This document shows, one piece after another, positions 1-30,600 of a stretch of DNA of 64,000 nucleotides (positions are counted from its first letter, which is position 1; each line of letters starts with the position of its first letter). Both the position numbers and the translations under genes were made by a program. Source of the stretch: Montifringilla adamsi (lineage: Eukaryota > Chordata > Aves > Passeriformes > Passeridae); contig JAGGNK010013558.1 in assembly GCA_017590115.1 (NCBI GenBank), forward strand, positions 17,378,574 to 17,442,573, read 5' to 3'. Below the pieces are notes generated by a model. That model did no database searches. It was given only the letters and a program-made list of their open reading frames with translations, and had not been told where the DNA came from.

Positions 1-20123
<20,123 letters not shown>

Positions 20124-21258
20124 AAACAGGAGGCCTAAAATGCTGACACTCTGAATGTGACACATGGGGGACGTGTTCAGAGCAAGGGGGAGGGGAGGGG
20201 TGGGAAGGAAAATGGAAACACCTGTCTTTATTCCTCTAGAAACACTGAATCTGCTGGGCTCCATTTTGCCAACTGGCTCTTCAAAAACTGATTCACTGAC
20301 CCTACTGGCAGTAGACACTTGTACTCCACAAGTCCCTGGCTGTACAACTGCCTGCTCCCTGTGACTCAAAAGCTGGTCAGTCACAGTGTTGGCAGGACGT
20401 CTGCTTCCCAGCTGTACCCCTGAAGGACATGGACATCACTGGCATGTTAGAGTGACTGCTGGTACCATCAAAGGTGCTGGCAAATACCTTCAGAGGCACT
20501 TGGGTTTCCCTTGGCAGAGATGGACTCGAGTGGTAAGGGTTAGAACAACTTGACTGGAGTTGGTGGAGTTTGTGTGAAGATTGCAGCTGGAGTTTGGAAT
20601 GGGAGTGCAAGCTTTCATGGAAGGATCTGTAAGGAAATTCTCTTTGAAAGAGCTATCATGGTCTCTCTAAAGACATGTGCATTCTCCATCCTGGTGATAT
20701 TCTAGCCCCGAATGAGATTTGTGGGAGTTTCCTAGAGGACTCCTTTGGGGCCAGTATGTCACCCAACAGAGCCAGACTTTCAAGTGTCCTTGGAACCTGA
20801 TGTTTGGGTGTGCACAAACTACACATGCTGCAAATGCAAGTTCCTGACTTGCTGACCCTTCTGGCTCCCAGTGAGTCACAGTTGTATCTCAAACCTTCAC
20901 TACAGCACTTTTCTCAAGAGGATTTTGCACTGCACTTACCGTGGTGACACTGAGTTGGAAGCTGAGCATGTGGCATGGTAGATACCCCATACCAGTCCTG
21001 ATCTGGGGGAGGGAGCAGAAGAGCTGCAGGAAACTGTCCTGCACTCTCTTTCTCTGCAGCTTTAGGCTTTTTGAACATCTCTTTGTTTTTTGAGCCAGGA
21101 CTATTAATTTGAGAGTAAAACTTAGCTCTTCACACTGCTTCTTTATCCTGTATGAATGTAGCTTAAAATACATTCCTGGAAGTGCAGTGTGAAAAGGCAG
21201 GTGCTCCCAAGCACACCTTGAGTGCTAAAGAGGAGGGTGTACAAGCCAGTTACCATGG

Positions 21259-21264
21259 AATAAA
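21259..21264 (+). promoter_or_regulatory. Possible proximal poly(A) signal (AATAAA)
   Basis: An AATAAA lies 1.1 kb after the ALDH1A3 stop, followed by a G/T-containing stretch. It could give a short 3'UTR form. This is inference only. Confidence 0.35.
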
Positions 21265-22682
21265 CTGTGGCTGGGCTTCAGTCTGTCAGCAGCTTCACAG
21301 CCATTGTCCCTGGGAGTGCTGTCATCTCCTGGCCAGCACAGAGTAGCTGATCCTTCACTGAGAAAACTGCCTTGGATTGTCCCTTGCTCACAGCTGTCCA
21401 TGGAGTGCCTGTCACACCAAGCTCATGCCTTAGCACCTCCTGCAGTAACTTCTTTGCATGCCCAGATGTTATTATGAGATTGATTATCATGAGATGAATG
21501 ACAAGCCACAGGCTATCTTCAGTTCCTGGGTTCACTGCTTTCCCACCTCCTCTCCTCCTGACTCTGCTGGAGAACCTTGGCAAAGGCACAGCCAGTCCCA
21601 CGTCTGCAGGAGTTAGTGGCGACAGCTTGTTAGGAAGTTCAGCTGATCCCTCTGGGATTGTCCTCTGAGAACAAACCCACCGCGGTTCCTTATGGCTTAT
21701 CAGCAGATCTCCAGGGAGCTCTGATAAGGATTGCTGCTCCAGATGTCAGAGCTTGAAGGAGAAATGCAGGTCTAACCTCTCTGCTCTGCTGCAAGCCAGG
21801 ATTTACCCAGTACCTTCCTTTGCCCAGAGATAGGCTCAGACAGCAACAAATTCTGTTGCATGAGTGGAGCTTTTTTTGGAGGAGGAAGGAAGGTGGGTGG
21901 TGATAAGTTAAGGAAAAAAGTTTGCATGAGCCTAAACTTCCTTATTAGTTGGTGAATGTTGAAATTGCACTTCAACATCACTTTGCTTCTGATGCGACAT
22001 ACCTCCAACAGTGTAACCAGGAGCCTGTGCTCCCACGGGGTGTGAGGCAGGTAAATCTCCCCATCCAGTGATGAAAATGTCCTCCTTTCCCCATGAAAGG
22101 CCAAATGGGATCATTGTAAATAAGTTTCTATTTTTGTAAGACATTTAAGAGTGCAAACATCTTCTCAGACAAACATTTTACTCTTGCCCACCTGAAGGTT
22201 TCCTTGGGCTGCAGAGAGGTGAGGCAAACAGTAAAAGGCTGTTTATCTTGATGTATCTCTGTATTTTTGATAAAGAGTGGTGGAAACTGAAATAATCTGA
22301 AATTCTTAAAATCCTGCTTTTCTGGCTTTATATGTATGATATATATTCCACTTTTTTTCCCCGTATCAAGTTTTTTAAAAGTCAATGTATCTCTTATTGT
22401 ATAAATCAGGGTTTGACTCTACACACTGAATTTTGTAAGTTATATAACACTAGACACTAACTTTAAAATAACCCCTTAGAGGGTATATATATTCCTCCAT
22501 TGCACAGTAAGGCTTTCATATGAATACTGGTTGTTTTTTTAAAAGAAAAGAACTATATTTATAAATTAGGATACAGTTAATCTAATGTATTTTTATAGCT
22601 AAAGGTACATGAAAATGTTATGTTTAAACCTCATGTATATATTTAGACTATGGATATCTTTTTTGTAATAGTTCTTATTCCT

Positions 22683-22688
22683 AATAAA
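22683..22688 (+). promoter_or_regulatory. ALDH1A3: ALDH1A3 distal poly(A) signal (AATAAA)
   Basis: An AATAAA sits at the end of an AT-rich 3'UTR. A GT-rich element about 25 bases later (GGTGTATCTG) fits a cleavage site near 22,700-22,710. Confidence 0.75.
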
Positions 22689-22710
22689 TGTTTAACTTTG
22701 TGAAACAGGT

Positions 22711-23945
22711 GTATCTGAGGATTTAGTATCTCACTGAGGGACTGTGAGGGAATCTGCACTTGGATTAATTTTTGCAATTTGGGAAGAATTAGCCAATTTT
22801 AAGAGTAAAGTACTAAGTGTGGTCAGTGTTCTGCACATAAAATTTTGAGTTGTGCCATTTGCCATAAGCAGAGGGAGCAGAGCAGAGCTGCAGCTGGCAG
22901 GGGCAAGCACACAGCTGGCAGGATCCTCTTTTCCTTCTGAGGTGAGCCTCAAAATGAAGTGTTTCAAGACACTGTGGCTCCTGCAGCCAGATGGAGCTTC
23001 CTGCCTTGCTCTGGCTGCTCCCTAAACCCCTTGAGACACATCCACCACCAGTGTGGCTCTGCTGAATGTGTTCCCAGCCCAGTTTTATTTCTCTCATCTG
23101 CAATGTAGATACAGAGCAAGAACATTCCATTGTCTTTTAACTCTCTTCCCATCTGATGTGTGAGAAATTCCTATGGGCTCCCTACACAGGCCAAGCCAAA
23201 CTCCTTGAATTTTCCACTCACTGACAGCATCACTCAGAAGCTTTCAGACTCCAGAAAAGGGAAGGCTGAAGATACAAAGGCATTACTGTGAGTGACATAA
23301 TCAATGGAGACCTGAGGAAGAGTAGGATGAGATTTGGGGAGGGAAAAAGGGAAAAATTAGCTTGAATATGTGGGTAAATTATTGCCAAAGGAAATTAGAG
23401 GCTCTATCACAATAAAGGAAAAAGAGTTATTTCAGGGTGTTTTTAAACATTGTGCTAAAAATGGTGTAAGAAAGGTCTGGGTGAGAGCTGGGCTGAGGCA
23501 TAAAAGGGAGCAAGCTGGATAAGAGGTGGAAAGGTGCTGAAAACAATTAACGCTGGTTTTTAGCTGTGTTAAAAGTCAGAAAACAACAGTATTGCTACAT
23601 TCTTGCTCTCTACCTATGGCTGCAACTGGAGGGAGATTGATGGGGACCTGAACACAGGGCAAAGCCCCGGTGAACACCCATCTGTGTCTCCACAATCACC
23701 CAGAGGATCCCCCAGGCAAATCTCAGGCTGCTGCAGCGTTCTCTGAATGCACATCCACCCCAAGTGACCACCAGCGACCATTGCTAGGTACCGACCAGGT
23801 AAAAGCATCCCCTGTTTAATTTACAGGGTGACTACGAACAGCAAAGCAAAAGGCACGCAGAAATGTTTTGGGGTTTTTTTTCCTCTTAGTTGGTCTGACG
23901 AGTGGGGGAGCAATCCCTGGCTTGTCAGAGGCTCCTGAACAGGAA
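22711..23945. other. ALDH1A3-LRRK1 intergenic spacer
   Basis: About 1.2 kb between the ALDH1A3 poly(A) site and the CpG island. I see no exon with splice support, no repeat and no RNA gene. The short open frames on both strands have no recognisable protein content. Confidence 0.6.
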
Positions 23946-24050
23946 TGGGTCAGTGTGGGGAAGGGCCGCGCAACCAACATCTGTCTCCTTCCGAAGAGAG
24001 GGGGCAACCTCGCCCTGCTCTTCCAGCGAGGACCGAACCCGCCGCGATCC

Positions 24051-24132
24051 GGGGAAGGAACAACTTTCAAAGCGCGGCTGTGCCCCGAGCTGGGGAAGGA
24101 GAAACGTTCAAAGCGCGGCTGTGCCCCGAGCT
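24051..24132. repeat. 41-bp tandem duplication in the CpG island
   Basis: Two near-identical copies, 24051-24091 and 24092-24132, each run from GGGGAAGGA to GCCCCGAGCT. The shared core TTCAAAGCGCGGCTGTG is identical, with a few differences upstream of it. It lies immediately before the possible exon 1 donor at 24145. Confidence 0.9.
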
Positions 24133-24144
24133 GTGCACAGCGCG

Positions 24145-24150
24145 GTAAGG
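24145..24150 (+). promoter_or_regulatory. LRRK1: Candidate splice donor for LRRK1 non-coding exon 1
   Basis: GCGCG|gtaagg is the best donor match in the 5' half of the island. A weaker alternative is AGAG|gtaccg with GT at 24565. Either could join a non-coding exon 1 to the acceptor before 27425 or 27445. The transcription start cannot be placed from sequence alone. Confidence 0.4.
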
Positions 24151-24564
24151 CCGGGCCCTGCCGGGACGATGCGCAGCGCTGCGGGAGCTCTCTGCTCCAG
24201 CCACCGCCACTCCCACAATGGATTTTCCTAAAAACTCAAACCCCCGGAGCCTAAGAGCTGCCCGGGGGCGGACGGGCGTGTGGGTCGGGTCTGGGGAAGG
24301 AGCTCCATCCTCCTCCTCCTCCTGCGGGCCAGCCCTGCCCTCGGGGCAGGCCAGGGGCCGTGCCGGGGGACTCGCCCTTGGCCGCCGGGCCGGGGGCCGG
24401 AGGAGGAGCCGCTGTCCTGCTGCCTTTGCTGCCGGGCTCCCTCCGCCTCCCGGGCCGCGGAGCGGGGCGTGCGGGCGGCGCCGGACGAGGAGGAGGAGGA
24501 GGAGGTGGAGGAGGTGGCGGTCCCATCAGCGGCAGCGCCGGGAGCGCCGGCCCGGGACGCAGAG

Positions 24565-27444
24565 GTACCGTGGCTTTGCTGCCGCTTCTCGGGCACCTGC
24601 CCCGCCGCCAGGGCAGTCGGTGTGGGGGGCTGCCGGGGCGTTTCATGTGGAAATGACTGGGGAAACGAGTTTGTTTTCAAAGAAAATGAAAGTTCGTAGG
24701 GAACTTTGCGGGCGCAGCCCGGCGGGAGCGCGGCCGCCCCGCCCGGCGGGGCCGGAGAGCGGCGGGACTCGCTGTGAGGGGACGGCTCACCCCGGCCGCT
24801 GGAAAGCGGCTGGAAAGGCTTGAGAGAACCCCCCAAAATGGGGTGTAGCGCCTGGTGTTCCCCCTGCCGGCCTAGGTGTGGGAGAAGGGGATGGCTTGGT
24901 GCTCGCTGCTCACCCGGGGACGAAGGATGCGGGTCCCAAGGCGGGCCGGGGTCCCTGGGCTGGCGCCTCGGGCCCAGGCTCGCCATGGGCAGCGGAGCCC
25001 CAGCGCCTTCCCTCCTGCTCCGGGTCTTTAGATCCGTGGCAATCCCCAGGTGGCATTGTCAGAATCAACAGGTGGTTTGGGTAAAGCACTGAAGTTTTAG
25101 CAGGGTTTTTTTAATGAATTAGGAAGCGATTTTGGGCAAGCCGTGATGATGTTTCTGGGGGCCTGGCTGTTTTTAGGCACAATGCACAGGGTAGGACTGG
25201 GCGGGATGGTGAAGTGGAGAGGAGGTGGTTCAGGTGTGGGCAGTAGCAGGTGTCAGGACTGGGAATGTGTGAAATGGGATGTAAATCCCATTTACAGCTG
25301 TTCGGGTGTATTCTGCATGGTTCTGAACGAGATTCTGTAGAGCACATGGACTCCTTAAACCAAATCCACATGTGGTGTTTGCTCGTGTTACAGTTGTGTG
25401 CAGTTTGCTTAAGGTAAAGCTCTGTAGGGCTTTTTTTTTTTTTTAAATTATATTAAGAAAGATCCTGAAATACAGAAATCCTGCTTACCTGGGCACTATG
25501 TGGCAGTAATGCACGTGGCTACAGCATTCAGTTACTTGCAGTTAAAGGAACTGATTACCAGAGCACCTATTTTTCCTGAAAGTTATTTTTTGTTTCACTT
25601 TATATGAAGAAAGTTTCAACCTGGGGAATAGGCTGAGTAGAGAGCTAAAAATCAGGAGTGGAGTGGTTTTCAAGCCTCAGGGGTCCACGCTGAGCTCCGT
25701 TCAGTGTTTCTTGTGCAGTTGCTGTGGGTGCACATGGTTTGTCCCCATCTCAGAGCAAGGAAGTGCCTCAGAAACCATCATCTGCTGCAGAGCTGGTGGG
25801 CCAGAGTGTGCATGGGGAAGTGTTTACTGTCCCTGGAGCTGCTCAGTGCATCGAGGGCACAGGGCAGGCAGCTGCTGGAAGCATCACATCCCCTGCAGTG
25901 CCAGAGTTAACAGCCTGGACAGCTCTGGGAAGGTGTGAGAGGCTCCCTGACACCTCTGCCTGAGGTGTCCCACCTGCGGCATGGAGGGATGTGTGGTCCC
26001 AGCTCCTCCTGCCAGTGTGGGCGAAGGAAGCTGAGGCCAGGAGAGAAGCTGAGTGTGGTGGTGCCCAGCACCAGTTCCAGGGCAGAATTCAGTCTTCCAC
26101 CAACACAGTGCAATTCACCAGTTTGTGGGCTTGGATCTGGGATTAGGGATCACCTCCATCTCAGCCTCCTGCAGCACCCAGAGCCCAGACTGGGGCACAG
26201 GGGTGCCAGTCTTTGCTGCTGCTGCCAGGCACTGCAAAGCCAGGGTCAGCAGAATCTGAGTGCACCTAAAATTCAAACATTTGCCTAGAAACAACTGAAA
26301 TAGGATGCAGTGATTTTTAGTGTTGTTGGCTGGTGGTTGAAAGCCAGCGTAAGGAGGGAGGAGCAGAAAACTTCCTGGATAGGGGTGATGGATCATATTT
26401 TTATATTCCACTTGGCCTTTGCTCCCAGTTCAGGAAGCCAGCTCTGCTCAGGGAGAGTCAGGGAAGGTCTCGGGCCTTGCTGGCTGGAGTGGGAGGTGGG
26501 TTGTGAGCTTTGCTGAGCTAGATCCTCAAATCAGAACTTGATCATCACACACCAGACATGAGCAGAACCTGTAAGAGTCAGTCGAGGTGCATCATGTCGC
26601 ATCTGAGAGGCGTTTACTGACTGAAACTGAAAGCAGAAAATGAAGGAGCTCTGATGCTGGTTGGACAAACACTGCAAACCCTCCAGGAGTTTGAGCCTCT
26701 GTACAGAGAGGTTAAGGGGTGGCTGTGCAGCTGTGAAAAGGGAAGGAGTTGGAAGTGCCTCAGGAGATTAAGCTGTGCAATTTTCTGCTGCCTGTTATAC
26801 CAGGCAATTCACAAGCAGCCAACCTTTAATAGCTCCTAAGGGCTTGATTTGCCTCCCTGAGTGAAGAAGCCTGATGCTTCCAGGCTGGGAGAGTTCTCAG
26901 AAGGGGCTGGGCAGAGGAGCTGGTGTGTTTCTCCTCGCCCTCTTCTCTTTTCTACAGAGGATTATCTCAGTAACCACATCAGTGTTTTTCAGTTTCTCAC
27001 AGTCTTACAAGAGCTGCGGTTGTCTTTGTGGATGGGAGAGGTTTTGAGGTTGCATTTAGGATTTTTCCAGCTGCACTGCAGGGTTTCAATGGTCTGCCTT
27101 TACACCAGCTTGTGGAGAATCTGAAACTGCAGCTGTGACCCCTGCCCACCCCCTTGTCCTCTGCCCAAAGACTGAGCAGCTTTGGTGGTGAAAAATTAGG
27201 AACATTATCTTTCTGTAGCGCAGAAATTGGTAGTAGTAGTCCCGTCTGTTAATTCATGTTATGCTCTTAACAAAGCTATTATGAAAATAATTGTATTTAT
27301 AAGATGATAAGTGTATTTCTGCAGTGTGACATTTGGACAACTGTGCTGATAGTGGAGAGGAATGAACATGTCACCATTTCTACAGTGGAATGATTAATTT
27401 GTTTTGTTGTTTGTTTTTAAACAGAATAAATCATGTTTCTTCAG
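24565..27444 (+). other. LRRK1 intron 1 (boundaries uncertain)
   Basis: Runs from the CpG island donor (24145 or 24565) to the acceptor near 27424 or 27444. Beyond the island edge I see no coding exon. A 14-base poly-T lies at 25431-25444. Confidence 0.55.
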
Positions 27445-27571
27445 GATGGTGCTCACTAGCAGCCTCTGCTCCTGCATTCACATGATGGGGATGGTCCAGC
27501 CTTGACAACACTGCTCAGTCTGAAGTGCTGTGGAAAGTTTGTCTGTGGGGCCTTCACAACTGCCACCCAGA
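27445..27571 (+). other. LRRK1: LRRK1 5'UTR part of the first coding exon
   Basis: Two acceptors are possible: after tttttaaacag (exon from 27425), which has the better pyrimidine tract, or after tttcttcag (exon from 27445). The segment contains an upstream ORF and two in-frame stops before the main ATG. Confidence 0.6.
27446..27505 (+). promoter_or_regulatory. Upstream ORF in the LRRK1 leader
   Basis: ATG at 27446 opens a 19-codon frame ending in TGA at 27503. It contains three more ATGs at 27482, 27485 and 27491. It is in the same frame as LRRK1, 66 bases before the main start, and a second in-frame TGA follows at 27521. It could reduce LRRK1 translation if it is in the mature leader. Confidence 0.45.
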
Positions 27572-27638
27572 ATGTACTGGTGTGTGGGAACGGAGGAATC
27601 CGCTGTTTGCAGGGAGAGCAGCATGGATCCACAAAATG
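27572..27638 (+). CDS. LRRK1: LRRK1 first coding exon
   Basis: Encodes [16 protein letters not shown] plus SMDPQN and leaves in phase 1 at AATG|gtaaat. It aligns with human residues from the Met at position 11. The codons before it read PSQLPPR, also matching human, but contain no ATG. The A at -3 gives a fair Kozak context. It is easily missed because it is only 67 coding bases and 16 kb from the next exon. Confidence 0.88.
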
Positions 27639-30600
27639 GTAAATAGCAGGATTTGTTTCTTTCCTCTTCACACTGGGAACAAAAGGTTCTAAGAGAACTC
27701 AGTAGCCACCTGCCACTTTGATGAAGTTTAAACATGTGAAAGTTTTTTGAGCCCTAATCTTTGAAAATTTACGGTCTCCAACAAGGAATTTTACTTCCAG
27801 GGAGAGTGATGTTGAACTATGGAGGTGGTAAGAATAGCATTCCCCTGAAGATGGATGTTCTCCAAAGGCCTAGGGAATTAGTCAATATATGTATCACGTC
27901 TCACCAGTTCCTAAATATGTTTTACAAGATCTGTGCTTTTTCAGTGTGTGAATGCAAATATGTTCCCAGTCACTGATGCAATGGGTATTCAGGATATGAA
28001 AGCTGCTAAAATCAGAGCATCTCTTCTCAGCCTGAACAGATATTAACCTGCTCCAGTTTCACCCTAAACTCCAATTTGATGGCTTGCAATGATTTTATGT
28101 TGGGCTAGATTAGAAGGTTTATGTTTATGTAATAAAGAAATTCCCCTTTTAGAAGGGACATATGCTTCAGGTTGCTTCCTGTGAATTTTTTTTTTTTTTT
28201 TTCCCTGAGCAGGCAAATTATTTTTGGATGGTTTCTCTCACTGCAACCCTCAGCTCCCAGGCTCTGCTGCCTTTCTCTGAGTCAAACCCCAGTTATGTTT
28301 CTGCAGCAAGAAATAGCCTCCTGTTCTTGTGTAACGGTGTTCCCCCCTTGCAGCAAGTGCTTCATTAGGAGGCAGCATCTGCGCTTCAAGTGTGGGAAGA
28401 AGGTGTGTTTGACGCTTTGTAGTGAGTAAGCAGGCTCCAGCAGAAGCTAATGTTTTTGCAGCCTTATTTTGAATTTTATCAGCAACTATGAAGCAAAACC
28501 TGATAGTTTATTCAGAGGCCTCCTTGTCTTGTTTGAAGACGTTCCTCACCAGCGTCACAGGGAGCTCTGGGAACTCTTTCCTTTCTCCGTACGTATTCTG
28601 CCTGTTCTGTGATACTGATTTTTCTGTTTGCTTTTGGTAATTAGCATTGTACCTTTCTGTAACGCTTGGTTATTGAATATTCTTTAAATTCTTAAATTCT
28701 GTCTTCTGAGTTTCTCTCTGGAAGAAATTATCTCCACTTGAATACTAAGCTATAAACCATGAGAAGAATTTTAATCTGCGCTAACGGTTCGCAACTGTTC
28801 AGAATTGCTAAATTTTTGTTCTGCAGTAGTGATCTGACATGTTTTCTCTCTGTTTAAAGATACAGTAAATAAATTAATGTAGGAGTGAATAATTAAGTGG
28901 AAAGTGGAATAGTTATATTTGCTTCGTTTTGAATTCAGGGTTTTTGGTTTTTTTCTGAGAACTTTATTACACATTGCTGTTATGTAATTATATTCAGTTA
29001 AACTGGGTAGCTGGAAGCATGCAAATCTCAGTGGTAGACTCTTCTATATGGATAAATCTGGGTTGTATTAAAATAGTCTACAGTGCTGGAAAACTGGGAA
29101 AGGGATCCTTGTAAAACTTAAGATCCCTGTACAAGGCACCAGTACTGCCTTGGTGGATTTACTCTTTATAAGGATATGGTACATGCTTAAACTCCTTGTT
29201 TGGGTCCTGCCAAGAATGATTGTCATTAGCTAACTGGTCCACTCCCTCAGTTACTGGTCCTTGTTCTGGCTGGGATCCCATTACGGGCTGAAGCAGGAGC
29301 ACGGTGACTCACTCAGCCTCCACATGCCAGCCCATTGTTTACGCCCCTGAGGAACAATGTGGATGCAGCCTCCTGCTCCCGTTCAGCGGCAGCTGCTGGG
29401 AAGGGGAGTGAGATTCCGGATCATTTCTTTCATGCCGACGATCTCATTAGTGCTCAGAGCTTGGAGTCTTTTTGTCGGGCAGGAGGGACTGGTTTGTGGC
29501 TCTGGGGGGTTTAACCAGAGCACGGTGGTGCTGGGGGCTCAGGGGTGGGTCAGCTGGATCAGCAGGGCTGGAGGCACCTTCCAGCAGGTCCCTGTACTCC
29601 TTCATTATCTGAAGCCTTAGGATTTTTTAGGAGTTTTTTTTCCTGGCAGCTATAGAGCCCTGGCCAATCACATGTGGAGAAAACCACACTCACAGCATCC
29701 TTGTTAGTTAGAAAATGTAACATAGGGTGCAGGGGCTCACCTTGCTCAGGTGTCTCCTCTGCTGTTCCTCCTGGTTGCAATGATCTTCCTGTATCCCAGC
29801 AGGATGCCAGCTTTCCCTCTATCCCAGCAGGATGCCAGCTTTCCCAGGAGTGGCTGAGCTGTGTTTCAGACCTGGACCCTCTCTGCCCTCTGGGGTGGTG
29901 CTGGGCTTGACTTGGTGGTGCTGACCGAGCCCTTGGAGGGGATTTGTCACAGGATGAGCCTCCCTTGTGGGTGCACTCAGCATTTCCCTTGCCTCCTCAA
30001 ACCCTGCTTCCCCCCTCCTGGATTTGTTCATCTTGTCCTAATTAAAAGAAACTGAGCAGGGATATGGGGGTGGCTGCAGTCTCTCATGAAGTACAGGGTT
30101 TGGGTTTTTTTTTTAAAACTTGGTTAAAAAGCTCTGCATAATCCAGAGGAGGTGACATGATGTGAATTTTGTAGGAAGTACAATGGAAGCTCAAAGGCAT
30201 CACTTTATGAATGTGTAGAACAGCATAAAGATTCATCCCCTTTCTATGGGCTGATTGATTTCTTTGAATCTTACAAAATTTCATAGCTAGGATTTAATTC
30301 TTGCGTGGTTTTCTAGGAGTTCCTCAGAGGTGTGGGAGAACAATCACTGTCTTCTGAAACATAAGGGTACTTCTGTTTAAAAAGCTTATCTCCTTCTTAG
30401 TGGGAATTTTATTCAAAGTCACAGAGCATTCATCTGCTGCTGGTGCGTGTCTCAGAGGTGGGATGGGATTATCCTTCAAACATGCCAGAGGGTGTCTCTT
30501 CTCTCCTGCTAAATCTAGAAATGAGCCCTGAAGAGGGGTGTTATGGTGGAAGGTGTCTAACATTACATAATTAGGGACAACAATGCCAAGGAGAGCTGCC

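Larger units (their letters stand above)
20124..22705 (+). other. ALDH1A3: ALDH1A3 3' untranslated region
   Basis: About 2.6 kb after the stop codon with no splice-compatible exons. The last 500 bases become AT-rich with TATATA and poly-T tracts, and a canonical poly(A) signal closes the region at 22683. The cleavage position is inferred from the usual 10-30 base spacing and a GT-rich stretch near 22709. Confidence 0.75.
23950..25000 (+). promoter_or_regulatory. LRRK1: CpG island, LRRK1 promoter
   Basis: An abrupt block dense in CpG in a CpG-poor window. It contains Sp1-type GC boxes (GGGGCGG at 24265-24271 and CCGCCCCGCCC at 24735-24745) and purine triplet runs (GGA/GAG repeats near 24486-24520). 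There is no obvious TATA box. It lies about 2.5 kb before the first LRRK1 coding exon and downstream of the ALDH1A3 poly(A) site, as expected for a TATA-less promoter. Long frames on both strands here reflect GC content. Confidence 0.85.

Noticed and set aside
20124..22705. Open frames of 60-125 codons in the ALDH1A3 3'UTR
   Set aside because: Short, overlapping on both strands, without family resemblance, and lying between the stop codon and the poly(A) signal.
24228..24986. 252-codon antisense and 201-codon sense open frames in the CpG island
   Set aside because: High GC removes stop codons on both strands. The products are low-complexity Pro/Arg/Ser/Gly strings, which fits a promoter rather than a protein.
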